DNA of 64,000 bases from Bacteroidaceae bacterium (GCA_024682395.1 JAIKZH010000047.1:1-64000), one strand, 5' to 3'; counted from the stretch's first letter, positions 1 to 10,373 are shown. Program-made: numbers and translations. Notes: generated by a model not told the origin, from the letters alone.

Positions 1-260
1 TTGTCAACTTTTGTCAACCTTGTCCACGAGATGGCAAAATAAAAGCCCTCAAAATTCTCCGCGGTAGAAATGCGTTGCAAAGATAAGCGGATTTTTGAGA
101 ACCACCAAAAAGCAAGTCCGAAGTGTTAAAATCTAAAAGTGATTGATATACAATGGTTTATCTCTATGTGTTTTTCATTGTTTATAGTTGTCTAGAGGTC
201 TCTAAATATAGTATCTGAATAATATATAACCCGTTTATAAAAAGGTTACAGAGTTGTATA
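1..260. other. intergenic region at left edge
   Basis: No gene starts here. It holds three head-to-tail copies of TTGTCAAC-like octamers at 1-27, a minus-strand promoter at 78-108 pointing off the left edge, and the left arm of an inverted repeat at 212-271. Otherwise I see only AT-rich sequence. Confidence 0.6.
78..108 (-). promoter_or_regulatory. Bacteroidetes-type promoter for a gene beyond the left edge
   Basis: On the minus strand TATCTTTG (78-85) is preceded by TTG (106-108) with a 20-nt spacer, matching the Bacteroidetes primary sigma consensus. No ATG lies between it and position 1, so the gene it serves starts outside the window. Its leader would include the TTGTCAAC tandem copies at 1-27. 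Confidence 0.5.
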
Positions 261-271
261 TTATTCAGATA
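212..271. repeat. long inverted repeat overlapping the YARHG gene 3' end
   Basis: The left arm (212-230) and right arm (253-271) pair over about 18 bp with one mismatch around a 22-nt loop. The right arm contains the stop codon and last codons of the upstream minus-strand gene. It could act as a terminator or mRNA-stabilising stem, but there is no clear U run. Confidence 0.45.
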
Positions 272-1238
272 ATTTATTTTCAATATCCTTTAAGATTAAG
301 ATGTTGAACGATTCAATATCTGTCAGTTTTATGGTATTATTGTCATTTACAGGATGATACCATTTACAAGACGAGAAATATGTGTTTAACTCTGGATCTG
401 TAAAACGATAACCATGGCGTGCCCATATCTCATTACGCATCAATAGTATGTATTTCTTTGATTCAGGGAAATGACTCTGATGATATTCTGTGAATATTGA
501 ATTTGAGAGCCACGCCCAACGTGGGGTGGTGTTGTCGGCTGTAATACTGATTTGCTTTCCATTGCTTGTGAATTCTTCAACCTCTTTGTCGTAATTCCCT
601 TCAGTTATTATCATCCCACTAAGAGTAGGTTTCACCTCATAGATATTGCCGTTCTTGAGTTTGATAATCTGACTTGGAACAGAATGATCTTTCAGTACCT
701 CATATTTTGTTGCCTTACCGCAAAAGACAGCATTTCCATCGGTTGAGAAACTATATTTTAGTCCGTTTTTATCTGTGTAGTTGCCAACAATGCTTTGTAT
801 TACTTGTGCTTTAGTAATGTCAGCCACCGATTTGCCAGATTTAATCATAACGAAGGCATTTGTTACCTTTCCATTATCCATGCGGATAATAACATCATTT
901 CCGTCAATAATTCGTCGAGTGCCCGAAATTCCATCAGGCAATTCGTTTAAAACGATAAAATCAGCATAATTTGCCGGAAGAACTACATTGTTATTTGGCA
1001 ATACTGACATTCTCCATTCATTGTCTTTTACTTTTTGAATTTGAAAGACAGAACCATAACCCGCATCAAAATAACCACTGCCAATCATTAAAACCTGACT
1101 CGAATTCAATACCTTGGCTTTATATTCGGTGATACCATCGGTCCATGAAGTGTTATCCCATTCCGATTTGACAACCTGTGCGTTACTGCTTTGAAAAGCA
1201 GCAAAAAAACAGATTAAAGTTGTTATCAATAGTTTCAT
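261..1238 (-). CDS. secreted YARHG-domain protein
   Basis: This is a 325-residue exported protein. Residues 1-21 form a signal peptide ending in SSNAQ, with no lipoprotein cysteine. Near the C-terminus (about 265-300) is a YARHG-type motif: RNEIWARHGYRF, followed by an aromatic-rich stretch ending CKWYHP. YARHG domains are found in extracellular or periplasmic proteins and have no assigned biochemical role. The middle part resembles no domain I recognise. The gene lies 41 nt downstream of riboflavin synthase on the same strand and could be co-transcribed with it. Its 3' end is folded into a long inverted repeat. The export and domain calls are solid; the function is unknown. Confidence 0.85.
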   Translation of the reverse strand: MKLLITTLICFFAAFQSSNAQVVKSEWDNTSWTDGITEYKAKVLNSSQVLMIGSGYFDAGYGSVFQIQKVKDNEWRMSVLPNNNVVLPANYADFIVLNELPDGISGTRRIIDGNDVIIRMDNGKVTNAFVMIKSGKSVADITKAQVIQSIVGNYTDKNGLKYSFSTDGNAVFCGKATKYEVLKDHSVPSQIIKLKNGNIYEVKPTLSGMIITEGNYDKEVEEFTSNGKQISITADNTTPRWAWLSNSIFTEYHQSHFPESKKYILLMRNEIWARHGYRFTDPELNTYFSSCKWYHPVNDNNTIKLTDIESFNILILKDIENKLSE

Positions 1239-1279
1239 AAGGCAGTGTGTTTTATGGAGTTATGGTTTCTTGTATTTGT

Positions 1280-1885
1280 TTATTTAAACAGAACGCTGTA
1301 TCTGCTTATGTATTTTCCGATTATGTCGAATTCAAGATTTACTATTGTTCCGACTTCGATCATATGGAAATTTGTGTTGTCATATGTGTACGGAATAATA
1401 CACACTTGGAATGTGTCTTCGGTTGGGTTACATACAGTGAGGCTCACACCATTTACTGTTACAGAACCTTTGTCAACAGTAATATAACCACGTTTAGCCA
1501 TTTCTTTGTCAAAATCATATTGGAATGTAAAGATCCAACTGCCTTCAGCATCTTCTTTCTTGATACATTTTGCAGTTTGGTCAACATGACCTTGAACAAT
1601 ATGTCCGTCAAGTCGTCCGTTCATCATCATGGAACGTTCAACATTTACTTTATCTCCAATCTTGAGCAAACCGAGATTTGAACGGTCTAATGTCTCTTTC
1701 ATAGCCGTTACTGTATATGTGCCATTTTCAATGCGAACTACAGTAAGACAAACACCATTGTGAGCAACACTTTGATCTATCTTTAGTTCATCAACAAATG
1801 AGCATTTCATTGTAAGATGTATATTCTCTTGATCTTTCTCAATAGCAACGACTGTTGCATATTCTTCTACAATTCCTGAAAACAT
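1280..1885 (-). CDS. ribE: riboflavin synthase, alpha subunit
   Basis: It catalyses the dismutation of two 6,7-dimethyl-8-ribityllumazine molecules into riboflavin plus the pyrimidinedione, the last step of riboflavin synthesis in the cytosol. The protein has 201 residues, the usual family length, and begins with the family signature MFSGIVEE. It consists of two lumazine-binding barrel repeats. The first contains SVAHNGVCLTV and ends near residue 90; the second contains GSVTVNGVSLTV around 145. Each half has the expected NGVCLTV/NGVSLTV ligand loop. A TAACTTTG -7 box at 1938-1945 (minus) lies about 50 nt upstream of the start. No FMN riboswitch is visible in that short leader. Confidence 0.95.
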   Translation of the reverse strand: MFSGIVEEYATVVAIEKDQENIHLTMKCSFVDELKIDQSVAHNGVCLTVVRIENGTYTVTAMKETLDRSNLGLLKIGDKVNVERSMMMNGRLDGHIVQGHVDQTAKCIKKEDAEGSWIFTFQYDFDKEMAKRGYITVDKGSVTVNGVSLTVCNPTEDTFQVCIIPYTYDNTNFHMIEVGTIVNLEFDIIGKYISRYSVLFK

Positions 1886-2012
1886 AATTCAATAAATTAA
1901 TATAAAACGAATAGCATGATGCTTTAATTTCTTTCTGCAAAGTTACGATTTTTTTTTGAATAGATGAATAATCTACAGCAAGAATAGGGGATTGGTGGAT
2001 ATTTAAAACAAC

Positions 2013-2045
2013 ACATCGGGAATTCCGTTATTGGAAATCCCGATG
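2013..2045 (-). terminator. intrinsic terminator of the decarboxylase operon
   Basis: On the minus strand CATCGGGATTTCC pairs with GGAATTCCCGATG across a 6-nt loop with one mismatch, followed by a T-rich stretch. It sits 30 nt after the stop of the beta-subunit gene, the last gene of the operon. Confidence 0.7.
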
Positions 2046-2074
2046 CAAAGTAATTATTGTAGTATGTATTAATG

Positions 2075-3373
2075 TTATCCTAACATGCTGAGCAAGATAC
2101 CTGCTGCAACTGCTGAACCGATCACACCTGCTACGTTTGGACCCATAGCGTGCATGAGAAGGAAGTTGCTTGGATCTGCTTTAGCACCTTCTATCTGTGA
2201 CTGACGAGCAGCCATTGGTACAGCTGAAACACCTGCTGATCCGATGAGTGGATTAACTTTCTCCTTAAGGAACAAGTTCATGAACTTAGCCAAAAGTACA
2301 CCACCTGCAGTACCGAATCCAAATGCAACGATACCAACTGCGAGGATACTGAGTGTTTGGAGGTTGAGGAATGAGTCTGCTGTTGCAGTAGCACCTACTG
2401 TGATTCCGAGGAAGATAACAACGATGTTGTTAAGTTCGTTTTGAACAGTCTTACTCAAACGCTCTACTACACCACTTTCCTTGAATAAGTTACCGAGCAT
2501 AAGACATCCGATAAGTGTTGCTGCTGATGGAAGAATCAAGGCTACGATGATGGCAACGATGATAGGGAAAATGATTTTCTCCTTCTTTGTCACGTTACGT
2601 AATTGTTTCATCTTAATCTTACGTTCATTCTTAGTTGTAAGTCCACGCATGATAGCAGGCTGAATTACTGGAATGAGTGCCATGTAACTATATGCTGCAA
2701 CTGCTACAGGACCTAAGAGATGTGGAGCTAATTTTGTTGTGAGGAAGATCGCTGTTGGACCATCTGCACCACCGATAATACCGATAGAAGCAGCTTCTTG
2801 TGGAGTGAATCCGAATAAGTCAAATTGAGTTACAATGAAAGTAATGAAGATACCAAGTTGAGCTGCAGCACCGAGTAATAAACTCTTTGGATTTGCAATC
2901 AATGGACCGAAATCAGTCATTGCACCTACACCGAAGAAGATAAGACAAGGGTAGATGCCCATCTTAACTCCCACATATAGCATGTCTAACAGACCTCCAG
3001 AAGCAAAAATATGAGTATAGTTGTGGTAGTATTCGCTTTCTGGGTTTAGGAATTCTTCATTCCACATTTCTGTGTGGAACAATCCAGAACCAGGAAGGTT
3101 TGTCAACAACATACCAAATGCGATTGGCAGAAGCAACAATGGCTCATATTTCTTGTGAATAGCAAGGAATAACAAGAAGCATGAAATAACAATCATGATA
3201 GCACTTTTCCATCCGTCGCCGATAAAGAATTGTACAATTCCCATGTCATTGACGAATTTCATGATTGTTTCTCCGAAATCTAAATGTCCGCTATCCCCAT
3301 TTTGTGCGAATGCGCAAATTGTAACGAGCATGAGCATCGAAAAGATACCCAATACTTTTTTTGTTTGTTTCAT
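2075..3373 (-). CDS. sodium-pumping decarboxylase beta subunit (OadB/MmdB family)
   Basis: This is the integral membrane subunit of a biotin-dependent Na+-translocating decarboxylase. It decarboxylates carboxybiotin and couples this to Na+ export. The protein has 432 residues and many membrane segments. The family signature [10 protein letters not shown] lies at about 201-210, and Asp204 corresponds to the aspartate shown to be essential for Na+ transport in the oxaloacetate decarboxylase beta subunit. The conserved SAVPMAAR motif lies further on. Residues 1-24 look like an extra signal-like N-terminal segment. It is the last gene of mce-mmdA-gamma-biotin carrier-beta, and the mce and mmdA neighbours make methylmalonyl-CoA the likely substrate rather than oxaloacetate. 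Confidence 0.92.
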   Translation of the reverse strand: MKQTKKVLGIFSMLMLVTICAFAQNGDSGHLDFGETIMKFVNDMGIVQFFIGDGWKSAIMIVISCFLLFLAIHKKYEPLLLLPIAFGMLLTNLPGSGLFHTEMWNEEFLNPESEYYHNYTHIFASGGLLDMLYVGVKMGIYPCLIFFGVGAMTDFGPLIANPKSLLLGAAAQLGIFITFIVTQFDLFGFTPQEAASIGIIGGADGPTAIFLTTKLAPHLLGPVAVAAYSYMALIPVIQPAIMRGLTTKNERKIKMKQLRNVTKKEKIIFPIIVAIIVALILPSAATLIGCLMLGNLFKESGVVERLSKTVQNELNNIVVIFLGITVGATATADSFLNLQTLSILAVGIVAFGFGTAGGVLLAKFMNLFLKEKVNPLIGSAGVSAVPMAARQSQIEGAKADPSNFLLMHAMGPNVAGVIGSAVAAGILLSMLG

Positions 3374-3388
3374 ACCTTTATATTTCGC

Positions 3389-4108
3389 TTAGCTGATTAC
3401 TACGAGAGCATCGCCTACATTGACAGATGCACCTTGTTGAACATTAACAGCACTCACTGTTCCATCCCATTCACTTGTGATGTCATTAGCCATCTTCATA
3501 GCTTCCATAACAACAAGTACATCACCCTTCTTAACAGCTTGTCCAACTTCTACATTTACAGAAGTGATTGTTCCAGGAAGTGGAGCGTTTACAGCCTTAC
3601 CACCTGCGGCAGATGCTGCTGGTTTTGGAGCTGCTGGTTTTGGCGCAGCAGGCTTTGCAGGTGCAGCTGCCTTTGGTGCTGCTTGAGGTGCTGCAGGAGC
3701 TCCTTCAGTTACAACCTCAACAAGGATATCACCTTGATTTACACTTTGACCAACCTCTGCTACGATGTTGCTTATAGTGCAATCAGCTTCAGCTGTGATG
3801 TTATTCTCCATCTTCATTGCTTCCATAGTCATGATAACGTCACCTTTCTTGACTTTCTGACCTTTTGAAGCAAGGATTTTAGTTATGTTACCTGGAAGTG
3901 GTGCAGTTATCTTAACTGTAGCACCAGCTACGCTGCTTGCTGATTTTGTTGATGCAGATTTAACGATTGAAGGCTCAGAGTGGTTTTCTTCTTGTTCTAC
4001 TTCAACATTATATGTTTTGCCGTTGAGAGTAACCTTTACCTCTGTTTCTTGTTCTTCAACAACAGCTGCATATTCTTGTCCGTTTATTTTAAACTTGAAT
4101 TCTTTCAT
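3389..4108 (-). CDS. biotin carboxyl carrier protein with two biotinyl domains
   Basis: This soluble subunit carries the carboxyl group on biotin from the carboxyltransferase to the membrane beta subunit. The 239-residue protein has two complete biotinyl domains. The first spans about 65-133 with EAMKM and biotin lysine Lys99; the second about 171-239 with EAMKM and Lys205. They are joined by an Ala/Pro/Lys-rich flexible linker at about 137-168. An N-terminal 40-residue segment (KFKINGQEY...) precedes the first domain. Carriers of these decarboxylases normally have one biotinyl domain and roughly 120-170 residues, so the tandem arrangement is unusual. The two domains differ clearly in sequence, so this is not a recent assembly duplication. 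It lies between the gamma- and beta-subunit genes with 15-nt gaps. Confidence 0.93.
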   Translation of the reverse strand: MKEFKFKINGQEYAAVVEEQETEVKVTLNGKTYNVEVEQEENHSEPSIVKSASTKSASSVAGATVKITAPLPGNITKILASKGQKVKKGDVIMTMEAMKMENNITAEADCTISNIVAEVGQSVNQGDILVEVVTEGAPAAPQAAPKAAAPAKPAAPKPAAPKPAASAAGGKAVNAPLPGTITSVNVEVGQAVKKGDVLVVMEAMKMANDITSEWDGTVSAVNVQQGASVNVGDALVVIS

Positions 4109-4122
4109 TTTTCTATTTTTAA

Positions 4123-4491
4123 TTAAAATGTTTTGTTTAACTCATGATGCCATGCAGAATTACGATTGTGCTTAATTGTAAGTACATCAGTTTCTACATC
4201 GTGCACATCCTTGTAGAATAAATACAGAGCCATGGCAACAGCTGCTGTTTCAGTGTCAGTTGCATCGTTTTTAGGTTGAACTGTTGAAACAAGTTGTTGA
4301 ACCTCTTGTTTTTTTGTTTTATCCTTTTTAGAGAATGATGTAATTTTATCTAAACAAGAGAATGCAGGTTTGAATCCACCTACCATTAACACAAGTACTA
4401 AAAGGATGACAAACACGATTCCAATACCAATGCCCGTCATTAAAAAGACATCATTCCATGTTATGCCGTTTGCTAATAATAATGTTGTCAT
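4123..4491 (-). CDS. decarboxylase gamma subunit (OadG family)
   Basis: This is a small membrane anchor that holds the carboxyltransferase and beta subunits of the Na+ pump together. It has 122 residues from the chosen ATG; a TTG three codons upstream is an alternative start. One membrane segment (about residues 15-38, rich in I, V, L) is followed by a charged linker and a C-terminal domain containing AAVAMALYLFYKDVHDVE, typical of OadG proteins in Bacteroidetes. The family is short and poorly conserved, so the assignment relies equally on topology and on its position between the carboxyltransferase and the biotin carrier. Confidence 0.85.
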   Translation of the reverse strand: MTTLLLANGITWNDVFLMTGIGIGIVFVILLVLVLMVGGFKPAFSCLDKITSFSKKDKTKKQEVQQLVSTVQPKNDATDTETAAVAMALYLFYKDVHDVETDVLTIKHNRNSAWHHELNKTF

Positions 4492-4506
4492 ATCTCTCAA
4501 TTATTA

Positions 4507-6078
4507 TTATAATGGAATATTACCGTGTTTCTTAGCAGGATTAGTTAAACGTTTTCCTTCAAGTTGTGCGAGAGCACGAATAATGCGGAAACGTGTGTTG
4601 CGTGGTTCGATAACATCATCAATATAACCATATTTAGCTGCAACGTATGGGTTAGCGAAGAGTTTAGTGTATTCATCTTCTTTTTCTTGGATGAATGCCT
4701 TAGCTTCTTCTTCCTTACCTTCTGCCTTAAGTGCTTTTGCATCCTTAGCGTAAAGTACTGAAGCTGCACCAGCAGCACCCATTACTGCGATTTCAGCTGA
4801 TGGCCATGCGTAGTTCATGTCACCACGAAGTTGTTTACTACTCATCACGATGTGAGAACCACCATAAGATTTACGTAAAGTAACAGTAACCTTTGGTACA
4901 GTACATTCTCCGTAAGCGTAAAGAAGTTTTGCTCCGTGAAGAATAACTGCGTTGTATTCCTGACCTGTACCTGGAAGGAATCCTGGTACGTCAACAAGTG
5001 TAACGAGTGGAATATTGAATGCGTCGCAGAAACGAACGAAACGAGCACCCTTACGTGATGCGTTGCTGTCGAGCACACCAGCCATTGCTTTTGGTTGGTT
5101 AGCTACGATACCAACTGATTGTCCGTTGAAACGTGCGAAACCGATAATGATGTTTTTAGCGTAATTTGGTTGAACTTCAAAGAACTCTCCGTTGTCAACG
5201 ATTCCTGCGATAACCTTATACATATCGTATGGTTGGTTAGGGTTGTCAGGGATGATTTCGTTGAGGAAGTCTTCTTTACGGTCGATTGGGTCTGTACATT
5301 CAACACGTGGAGTTTCTTCAAGGTTGTTCTGAGGAATATAGCTCATGAGTTGCTTAATCATAGCAATTCCTTCTTCTTCAGTTTCAGCTGTGAAATGAGT
5401 TACACCTGATTTTGTTGAGTGAACGCTTGCACCACCAAGTTGTTCCTGAGTAACATCTTCTCCTAACACTGTCTTTACAACAGCAGGACCAGTAAGGAAC
5501 ATGTATGATGTATTTTCAATCATGAGGGTGAAGTCTGTAAGTGCTGGAGAATAAACTGCACCACCAGCGCAAGGACCGAATATTCCTGAGATTTGTGGAA
5601 TAACACCGCTTGCCATGATATTACGTTGGAAAATCTCTGAGAATCCAGCAAGAGAGTTGATTCCTTCTTGGATACGTGCACCACCTGAGTCGTTAAGTCC
5701 GATTACAGGAGCACCGACTTTCATAGCCTGATCCATTACTTTACAAATCTTCAATGCCATTGTTTCAGACAAAGAACCTGCGTTCACAGTGAAGTCTTGT
5801 GCGAAGATATATACAAGGCGTCCAGAGATTGTTCCGTAACCTGTTACAACACCATCTCCATCATAGAGTTTCTTCTCCATGCCGAAGTTATGGCAACGAT
5901 GTGTTACGAACATATCCATTTCTTCGAATGAACCTTCATCAAGAAGCATGGCAATACGTTCACGAGCTGTGTATTTACCTTTGTCGTGTTGCTTCTGAAT
6001 AGCTTTTTCTCCGCCACCTAAACGTGCTTTTGCGCGTTTTTCGACAAGTTCTTTAATTTTTTCTGCTTGCTTGTTCAT
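4507..6078 (-). CDS. mmdA: methylmalonyl-CoA decarboxylase / acyl-CoA carboxyltransferase alpha subunit
   Basis: It transfers the carboxyl group of (S)-methylmalonyl-CoA to the biotin of the carrier protein, giving propionyl-CoA. The protein has about 523 residues from the ATG reading MNKQAEK; an upstream ATG at 6096 would add six residues lacking family support. Family hallmarks visible are [24 protein letters not shown], the N-terminal oxyanion motif [26 protein letters not shown], and in the C-terminal half [11 protein letters not shown] and a second GAxGAAS oxyanion loop. The context (mce upstream; gamma, biotin carrier and beta downstream; no biotin carboxylase gene) favours decarboxylation with Na+ export over propionyl-CoA carboxylation. 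Confidence 0.94.
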   Translation of the reverse strand: MNKQAEKIKELVEKRAKARLGGGEKAIQKQHDKGKYTARERIAMLLDEGSFEEMDMFVTHRCHNFGMEKKLYDGDGVVTGYGTISGRLVYIFAQDFTVNAGSLSETMALKICKVMDQAMKVGAPVIGLNDSGGARIQEGINSLAGFSEIFQRNIMASGVIPQISGIFGPCAGGAVYSPALTDFTLMIENTSYMFLTGPAVVKTVLGEDVTQEQLGGASVHSTKSGVTHFTAETEEEGIAMIKQLMSYIPQNNLEETPRVECTDPIDRKEDFLNEIIPDNPNQPYDMYKVIAGIVDNGEFFEVQPNYAKNIIIGFARFNGQSVGIVANQPKAMAGVLDSNASRKGARFVRFCDAFNIPLVTLVDVPGFLPGTGQEYNAVILHGAKLLYAYGECTVPKVTVTLRKSYGGSHIVMSSKQLRGDMNYAWPSAEIAVMGAAGAASVLYAKDAKALKAEGKEEEAKAFIQEKEDEYTKLFANPYVAAKYGYIDDVIEPRNTRFRIIRALAQLEGKRLTNPAKKHGNIPL

Positions 6079-6189
6079 AATGTTTCTTACCATCACACAT
6101 CCTTTTTTTTATAAGAACTATGTGATGAATTTCTTGTTTTATTATTTTGATGTTAATTATTTTATATAAAATCTAAATATTGATATGCT

Positions 6190-6600
6190 TTATTTTGCTG
6201 GCTCACAAAGTTCTGTCAATATGCCCACTGTAGATTTTGGATGAAGAAAGGCAATTGACATATTTTCTGCGCCCGAACGAGGTGCTTTGTCTATTAAACG
6301 TATCTGTTGTGCTTCACATTCAGCTAATGCATTTTGGACACCGTCTTCAATTGCAAAAGCAACATGGTGAACCCCCTTACCTCCATTTTCTAAGAATTTG
6401 GCTATTGGACTTTCAGGACTTGTTGGCTCTAAAAGTTCAAGTTTTACTTCACCGACCTTTAAAAATGCAGTTTTTACTTTTTGATCTGCAACTTCTTCAA
6501 TTGCATAACACTTTAAACCTAGTGTGTTCTCAAAATAGGGTAGAACTTCATCTATGCTTTTTACGGCAATTCCTAGGTGATCAATACGTGAGATTTTCAT
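6190..6600 (-). CDS. mce: methylmalonyl-CoA epimerase
   Basis: It interconverts (R)- and (S)-methylmalonyl-CoA, linking the B12-dependent mutase to the decarboxylase. It has 136 residues, the family norm, and a vicinal-oxygen-chelate fold of two half-domains. Metal-ligand candidates are visible: His in RIDHLGIAV near the N-terminus, His in KGVHHVAFAIED near 93, and Glu in LTELCEPAK at the end. It is the first gene of the decarboxylase operon, 94 nt upstream of mmdA. The putative promoter is about 230 nt further upstream, leaving a long leader. Confidence 0.95.
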   Translation of the reverse strand: MKISRIDHLGIAVKSIDEVLPYFENTLGLKCYAIEEVADQKVKTAFLKVGEVKLELLEPTSPESPIAKFLENGGKGVHHVAFAIEDGVQNALAECEAQQIRLIDKAPRSGAENMSIAFLHPKSTVGILTELCEPAK

Positions 6601-6889
6601 ATTGTTTATTTTTAATGAATTTATAGAGTCCCAATCTGTCTTTTTACACTATTTATCAGTCATTACTGAATAAATCTGCTTTTTACAATCTTTATTTGCC
6701 TGTGTCAGTTAATAATACTTATCTGCCATAGAATTTGTTTCTATGTGTTTTAACTATCATTTTCTTCTACTCGACATTAAAATGTCCACATTTAGATTCT
6801 ACAGACATTTTGAGCCTATTATAATTTGTGACAAATATACAAAAAAAAATCTTAATAGCTTATTCAATATTTAAAAAAACATTTATAGC
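6601..6889 (-). promoter_or_regulatory. long leader and promoter of the mce operon
   Basis: A TATATTTG -7 box on minus at 6832-6839 would give a leader of about 220 nt. It contains an 8-bp perfect stem (AAAATGTC with GACATTTT, about 6777-6815). I see no B12 box or other riboswitch core I recognise. No gene lies in this stretch. Confidence 0.4.
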
Positions 6890-7957
6890 CTATAAAATTC
6901 CCTTACTTGAAGGTAGTTGGAAGTTGTGAATGTCACGTCGACTCGCCATTTTTAGTGACTTTCCTAATGCTTTGAAAATGCCCTCAATCTTATGGTGTTC
7001 GTTGTCTCCTTCTGCTTTTATGTTGAGATTCATTTTGGCTGCATCTGAGAAAGATTTAAAGAAGTGAATAAACATCTCTGTTGGCATATCGCCTACTTTC
7101 TCTCTGTTGAATTCTGCATCCCATACCAGCCATGCACGTCCTCCAAAATCCAATGCAACCTGACAAAGACAATCGTCCATAGGTAGGAGATATCCATAAC
7201 GCTGAATACCTCTTTTATCGCCAAGAGCCTTTAAAATACATTCTCCTAATGCGATACCTGTGTCTTCTATAGTGTGATGTTCATCAACATTAAGGTCGCC
7301 TTTTACGTTGATGTTCAAATCGATACTTCCGTGCTTTGATATTTGTTCAAGCATGTGGTCGAAGAAACCGAGTCCGGTTGATATCTCGCTTTTGCCTGTA
7401 CCGTCAAGGTTTACTGAAATCTGTATGTCTGTTTCTTTTGTTGTACGCTTTACTTCTGCTTTGCGTTCGCCGGCATAAACTATTTCAGTGATTTTGTCCC
7501 AACCTTCTACATCCTTACCTATGATAAGTGACTTACAGCCAAGGTTTTGTGCTAATTGTGCGTCGGTTGCTCTATCACCTATGACATATGAATTGCTTAG
7601 GTCGTAATCGCCTTTCATATATTCTGTTAACATACCTGTGCCTGGTTTGCGAGTAGGTAGGTTGTCTTCAGGGAATGAACGGTCAATCAGTATGTTATCA
7701 AATTCCACACCTTCTGCCTTGAGTGTGCTAAGCATCAAGGTCTGAAGTTGGTTGAAAATCTCTTCTGGATAAGCTTCTGTTCCTAAACCATCCTGATTTG
7801 TGACCATTACAAGTTCATAATCAGTATGTTCGCGTATGAAAGCAAGACTGCTGATTACTTTTGGTAAAAAACAGAATTTTTCGATACTGTCAATTTGTTC
7901 ATCTTCAGGTTCGAAAATGATTGTTCCGTCTCTATCTATGAATAATGCTTTTTTCAT
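6890..7957 (-). CDS. hisB: bifunctional histidinol-phosphatase / imidazoleglycerol-phosphate dehydratase
   Basis: It catalyses steps 7 and 9 of histidine synthesis. The 355 residues contain an N-terminal HAD phosphatase domain with the DRDGT nucleophile motif (Asp8 and Asp10). A C-terminal dehydratase domain starts near residue 168 and contains [18 protein letters not shown] and [12 protein letters not shown], whose histidines bind Mn2+. The fused form is known in enteric bacteria, Campylobacterota and Bacteroidetes. It is the last gene of hisG-hisD-hisC-hisB and starts 10 nt after hisC ends. Confidence 0.97.
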   Translation of the reverse strand: MKKALFIDRDGTIIFEPEDEQIDSIEKFCFLPKVISSLAFIREHTDYELVMVTNQDGLGTEAYPEEIFNQLQTLMLSTLKAEGVEFDNILIDRSFPEDNLPTRKPGTGMLTEYMKGDYDLSNSYVIGDRATDAQLAQNLGCKSLIIGKDVEGWDKITEIVYAGERKAEVKRTTKETDIQISVNLDGTGKSEISTGLGFFDHMLEQISKHGSIDLNINVKGDLNVDEHHTIEDTGIALGECILKALGDKRGIQRYGYLLPMDDCLCQVALDFGGRAWLVWDAEFNREKVGDMPTEMFIHFFKSFSDAAKMNLNIKAEGDNEHHKIEGIFKALGKSLKMASRRDIHNFQLPSSKGIL

Positions 7958-7967
7958 TGCTTTCTCA

Positions 7968-9005
7968 TTATTTATATTGTCGTAATGCCCCTAACAACTC
8001 GGTGTTTTCTTGTTTTGTTCCGATAGTGATTCGAAGGCAATCTTCACACAGTGTTATTTTGCTTCGATTTCTAACGATTATTCCTCTGTCAACAAGATAA
8101 TCATATATTTTCTGAGCATCTGTAACTTTGGTCAAGAAGAAGTTGGCATCGGTAGGATACACTTTCTCGCAGATAGGCAGTTGTTTGAATGCCTGAATGA
8201 GCGACTCTCTCTCTTCAAGAATTTGTACGAGATTCTTGTGGAATAACGCCTTGTTGTTGAGAATATCCATAGCTTGGTTTTGTGTCAACTGGTTAACATT
8301 GTATGGATATTTTACTTTGTTGAAGTATGATATGATTTCAGGTGAGGCAAATGCCAATCCCAAACGTATTGCGGCACTTCCCCATGCTTTTGAGAAGGTG
8401 TTCAGTACGATGACGTTAGGATATTTATTCAGTTCTGACCTAAATGTCTTTTCGTTAGAGAAATCGCTGTAGGCCTCGTCTATGACAACTATACCATCGA
8501 ATCTGTCGATTACTTTCTCAATCTCGTTTCTGTTAAGATTATTACCGGTTGGGTTGTTTGGTGTACAAAGGAATATTGCCTTTGTGTGTCTGTCGCATAC
8601 CGATAGTAATGTCTCTGCTTTAAACTGATACGAAATATCAAGTTTTACTTTTCTGTATTCAATGTCGTTGATGTCTGCACATGTCTCATACATACCATAT
8701 GTTGGATCGATGGCAACAACATTATCTATTCGTGGTTCGCAGAACACTCTGTAAACCAAATCGATAGCCTCGTCGGAACCATTCCCGAGAAATATCTGAT
8801 TTGTCTCCACACCCTTGATAGGGGCAATACGTTGCTTTAGTTCTAACTGGAGTGGGTCAGGGTATCTGTTGAATGGTTTGTTATATGGATTTTCATTAGC
8901 ATCAAGGAATACATTTGCTTGTCTTCCAGCATATTCATCACGAGCAGAACTGTATGGCTTGAGTGCTAATATATTTTTTCTTACTAATTCTTTAAGTTCT
9001 TTCAT
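7968..9005 (-). CDS. hisC: histidinol-phosphate aminotransferase
   Basis: This PLP-dependent enzyme converts imidazole acetol phosphate plus glutamate to histidinol phosphate. It has 345 residues of fold-type I. Visible motifs are NENPYN near the N-terminus, [10 protein letters not shown], the aspartate-tyrosine stretch [10 protein letters not shown], and the Schiff-base lysine in TFSKAWG (Lys206). It lies third in the his operon, 25 nt after hisD and 10 nt before hisB. Confidence 0.96.
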   Translation of the reverse strand: MKELKELVRKNILALKPYSSARDEYAGRQANVFLDANENPYNKPFNRYPDPLQLELKQRIAPIKGVETNQIFLGNGSDEAIDLVYRVFCEPRIDNVVAIDPTYGMYETCADINDIEYRKVKLDISYQFKAETLLSVCDRHTKAIFLCTPNNPTGNNLNRNEIEKVIDRFDGIVVIDEAYSDFSNEKTFRSELNKYPNVIVLNTFSKAWGSAAIRLGLAFASPEIISYFNKVKYPYNVNQLTQNQAMDILNNKALFHKNLVQILEERESLIQAFKQLPICEKVYPTDANFFLTKVTDAQKIYDYLVDRGIIVRNRSKITLCEDCLRITIGTKQENTELLGALRQYK

Positions 9006-9030
9006 ACAGATAAGTTTTTTGTGATTGAAT

Positions 9031-10272
9031 TTAATTATTCATGCGGAATGTCATAGCATTTTTATGAGCGTCTAATAACTCATTTTCTGCCATGATAGCA
9101 ACTGTAGGACCTATGCTTTTTACACCTTCAGCTGTAAGTTCTTGGAAGGTGATTTTACGACAGAAACTATCTAAGTTGACACCGCTATATGCTTTTGCAT
9201 ATCCACTTGTTGGAAGGGTGTGGTTTGTTCCTGAAGCATAGTCTCCTGCACTTTCACATGAATAATTACCTAAGAATACAGAACCTGCATTGATAACCAT
9301 GTCGGCAACTTTCATATAGTCTTTTACAGCAAGAATCAAGTGTTCAGGAGCATATTCGTTGATAAGTTCCATTGCTTGCTCAATATTCTCGACATATATA
9401 AGTTTACTCCATTTGAGTGCCTGTTCTGTGATTTCCTTTCTTGGAAGTAGTGCTAACTGACGTTGAATTTCATCTTCTACTTGTTTCATTAAGTCCTTAC
9501 TTGTTGTCACTAAGACAGCCTGTGAGTCAACACCGTGTTCTGCTTGTGAAAGAAAGTCGGATGCTACAAATACTGGGTTGGCTGTTTCGTCGGCAACGAT
9601 TGCCACCTCACTTGGTCCAGCAGGCATGTCTATCGCTACATCGTGAAGACTGACTTCTTGTTTTGCAGCCATGACATATTGGTTTCCCGGACCAAATATT
9701 TTGCTAACCTTTGGTACGGATTCAGAACCATAAGCCATTGCGCCAATAGCTTGTACACCTCCGATCTTAAATATATTGTTTACACCAGCGATTTTTGCTG
9801 CTACAAGAATTGCTGGGTGTAATTTACCTTCTTTGTTTGGTGGAGAGCATAGTACGATTTCCTTGCAACCAGCAATTTTAGCAGGAGTAGCAAGCATGAG
9901 TACAGTTGAAAAGAGTGGGGCTGTACCTCCTGGGACGTAGAGTCCGACCTTTTCTATTGCCACAGATTTTTGCCAACATGTAACACCTTTACATGTTTCC
10001 ACCTTTTTGCTTTCGAATTTTTGGGAAGAGTGGAATTTGCTGATATTGTCATGAGCAAGAATAAGTGCGTCTTTTAGTTCTTTGCTTACGATTTTTTCAG
10101 CCTCTTCGATTTCTTCGTCTGTAACTTTTAAACTGTCAAGACTTACTTTATCGAATTTCAGTTCGTACTCTTTTATGGCTTTGTCACCACGTTGTTTGAT
10201 GTCGTTAAGTACACCTCTGACAACTGCTCCCAATTCCTCAGCATCTTTGTGTGGTCTTTTTATATTCTCCAT
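9031..10272 (-). CDS. hisD: histidinol dehydrogenase
   Basis: It oxidises histidinol to histidine in two NAD+-dependent steps at a Zn2+ site. The protein has 413 residues. Family motifs visible are [64 protein letters not shown] (metal-binding Gln/His) and the C-terminal [12 protein letters not shown]. It is the second gene of the his operon, after a 100-nt AT-rich gap behind hisG. Confidence 0.97.
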   Translation of the reverse strand: MENIKRPHKDAEELGAVVRGVLNDIKQRGDKAIKEYELKFDKVSLDSLKVTDEEIEEAEKIVSKELKDALILAHDNISKFHSSQKFESKKVETCKGVTCWQKSVAIEKVGLYVPGGTAPLFSTVLMLATPAKIAGCKEIVLCSPPNKEGKLHPAILVAAKIAGVNNIFKIGGVQAIGAMAYGSESVPKVSKIFGPGNQYVMAAKQEVSLHDVAIDMPAGPSEVAIVADETANPVFVASDFLSQAEHGVDSQAVLVTTSKDLMKQVEDEIQRQLALLPRKEITEQALKWSKLIYVENIEQAMELINEYAPEHLILAVKDYMKVADMVINAGSVFLGNYSCESAGDYASGTNHTLPTSGYAKAYSGVNLDSFCRKITFQELTAEGVKSIGPTVAIMAENELLDAHKNAMTFRMNN

Positions 10273-10373
10273 AATTATATCTTTTTATGATAAAAATGGT
10301 AATAAGATATAGTTGTATTGGTGGTTGATGATTCTTATAATATATATAATCCTTTTATATATATAATTATGTG

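Noticed and set aside
6601..6889. Cobalamin riboswitch before mce
   Set aside because: No B12-box-like core or expected long-range stems were visible.
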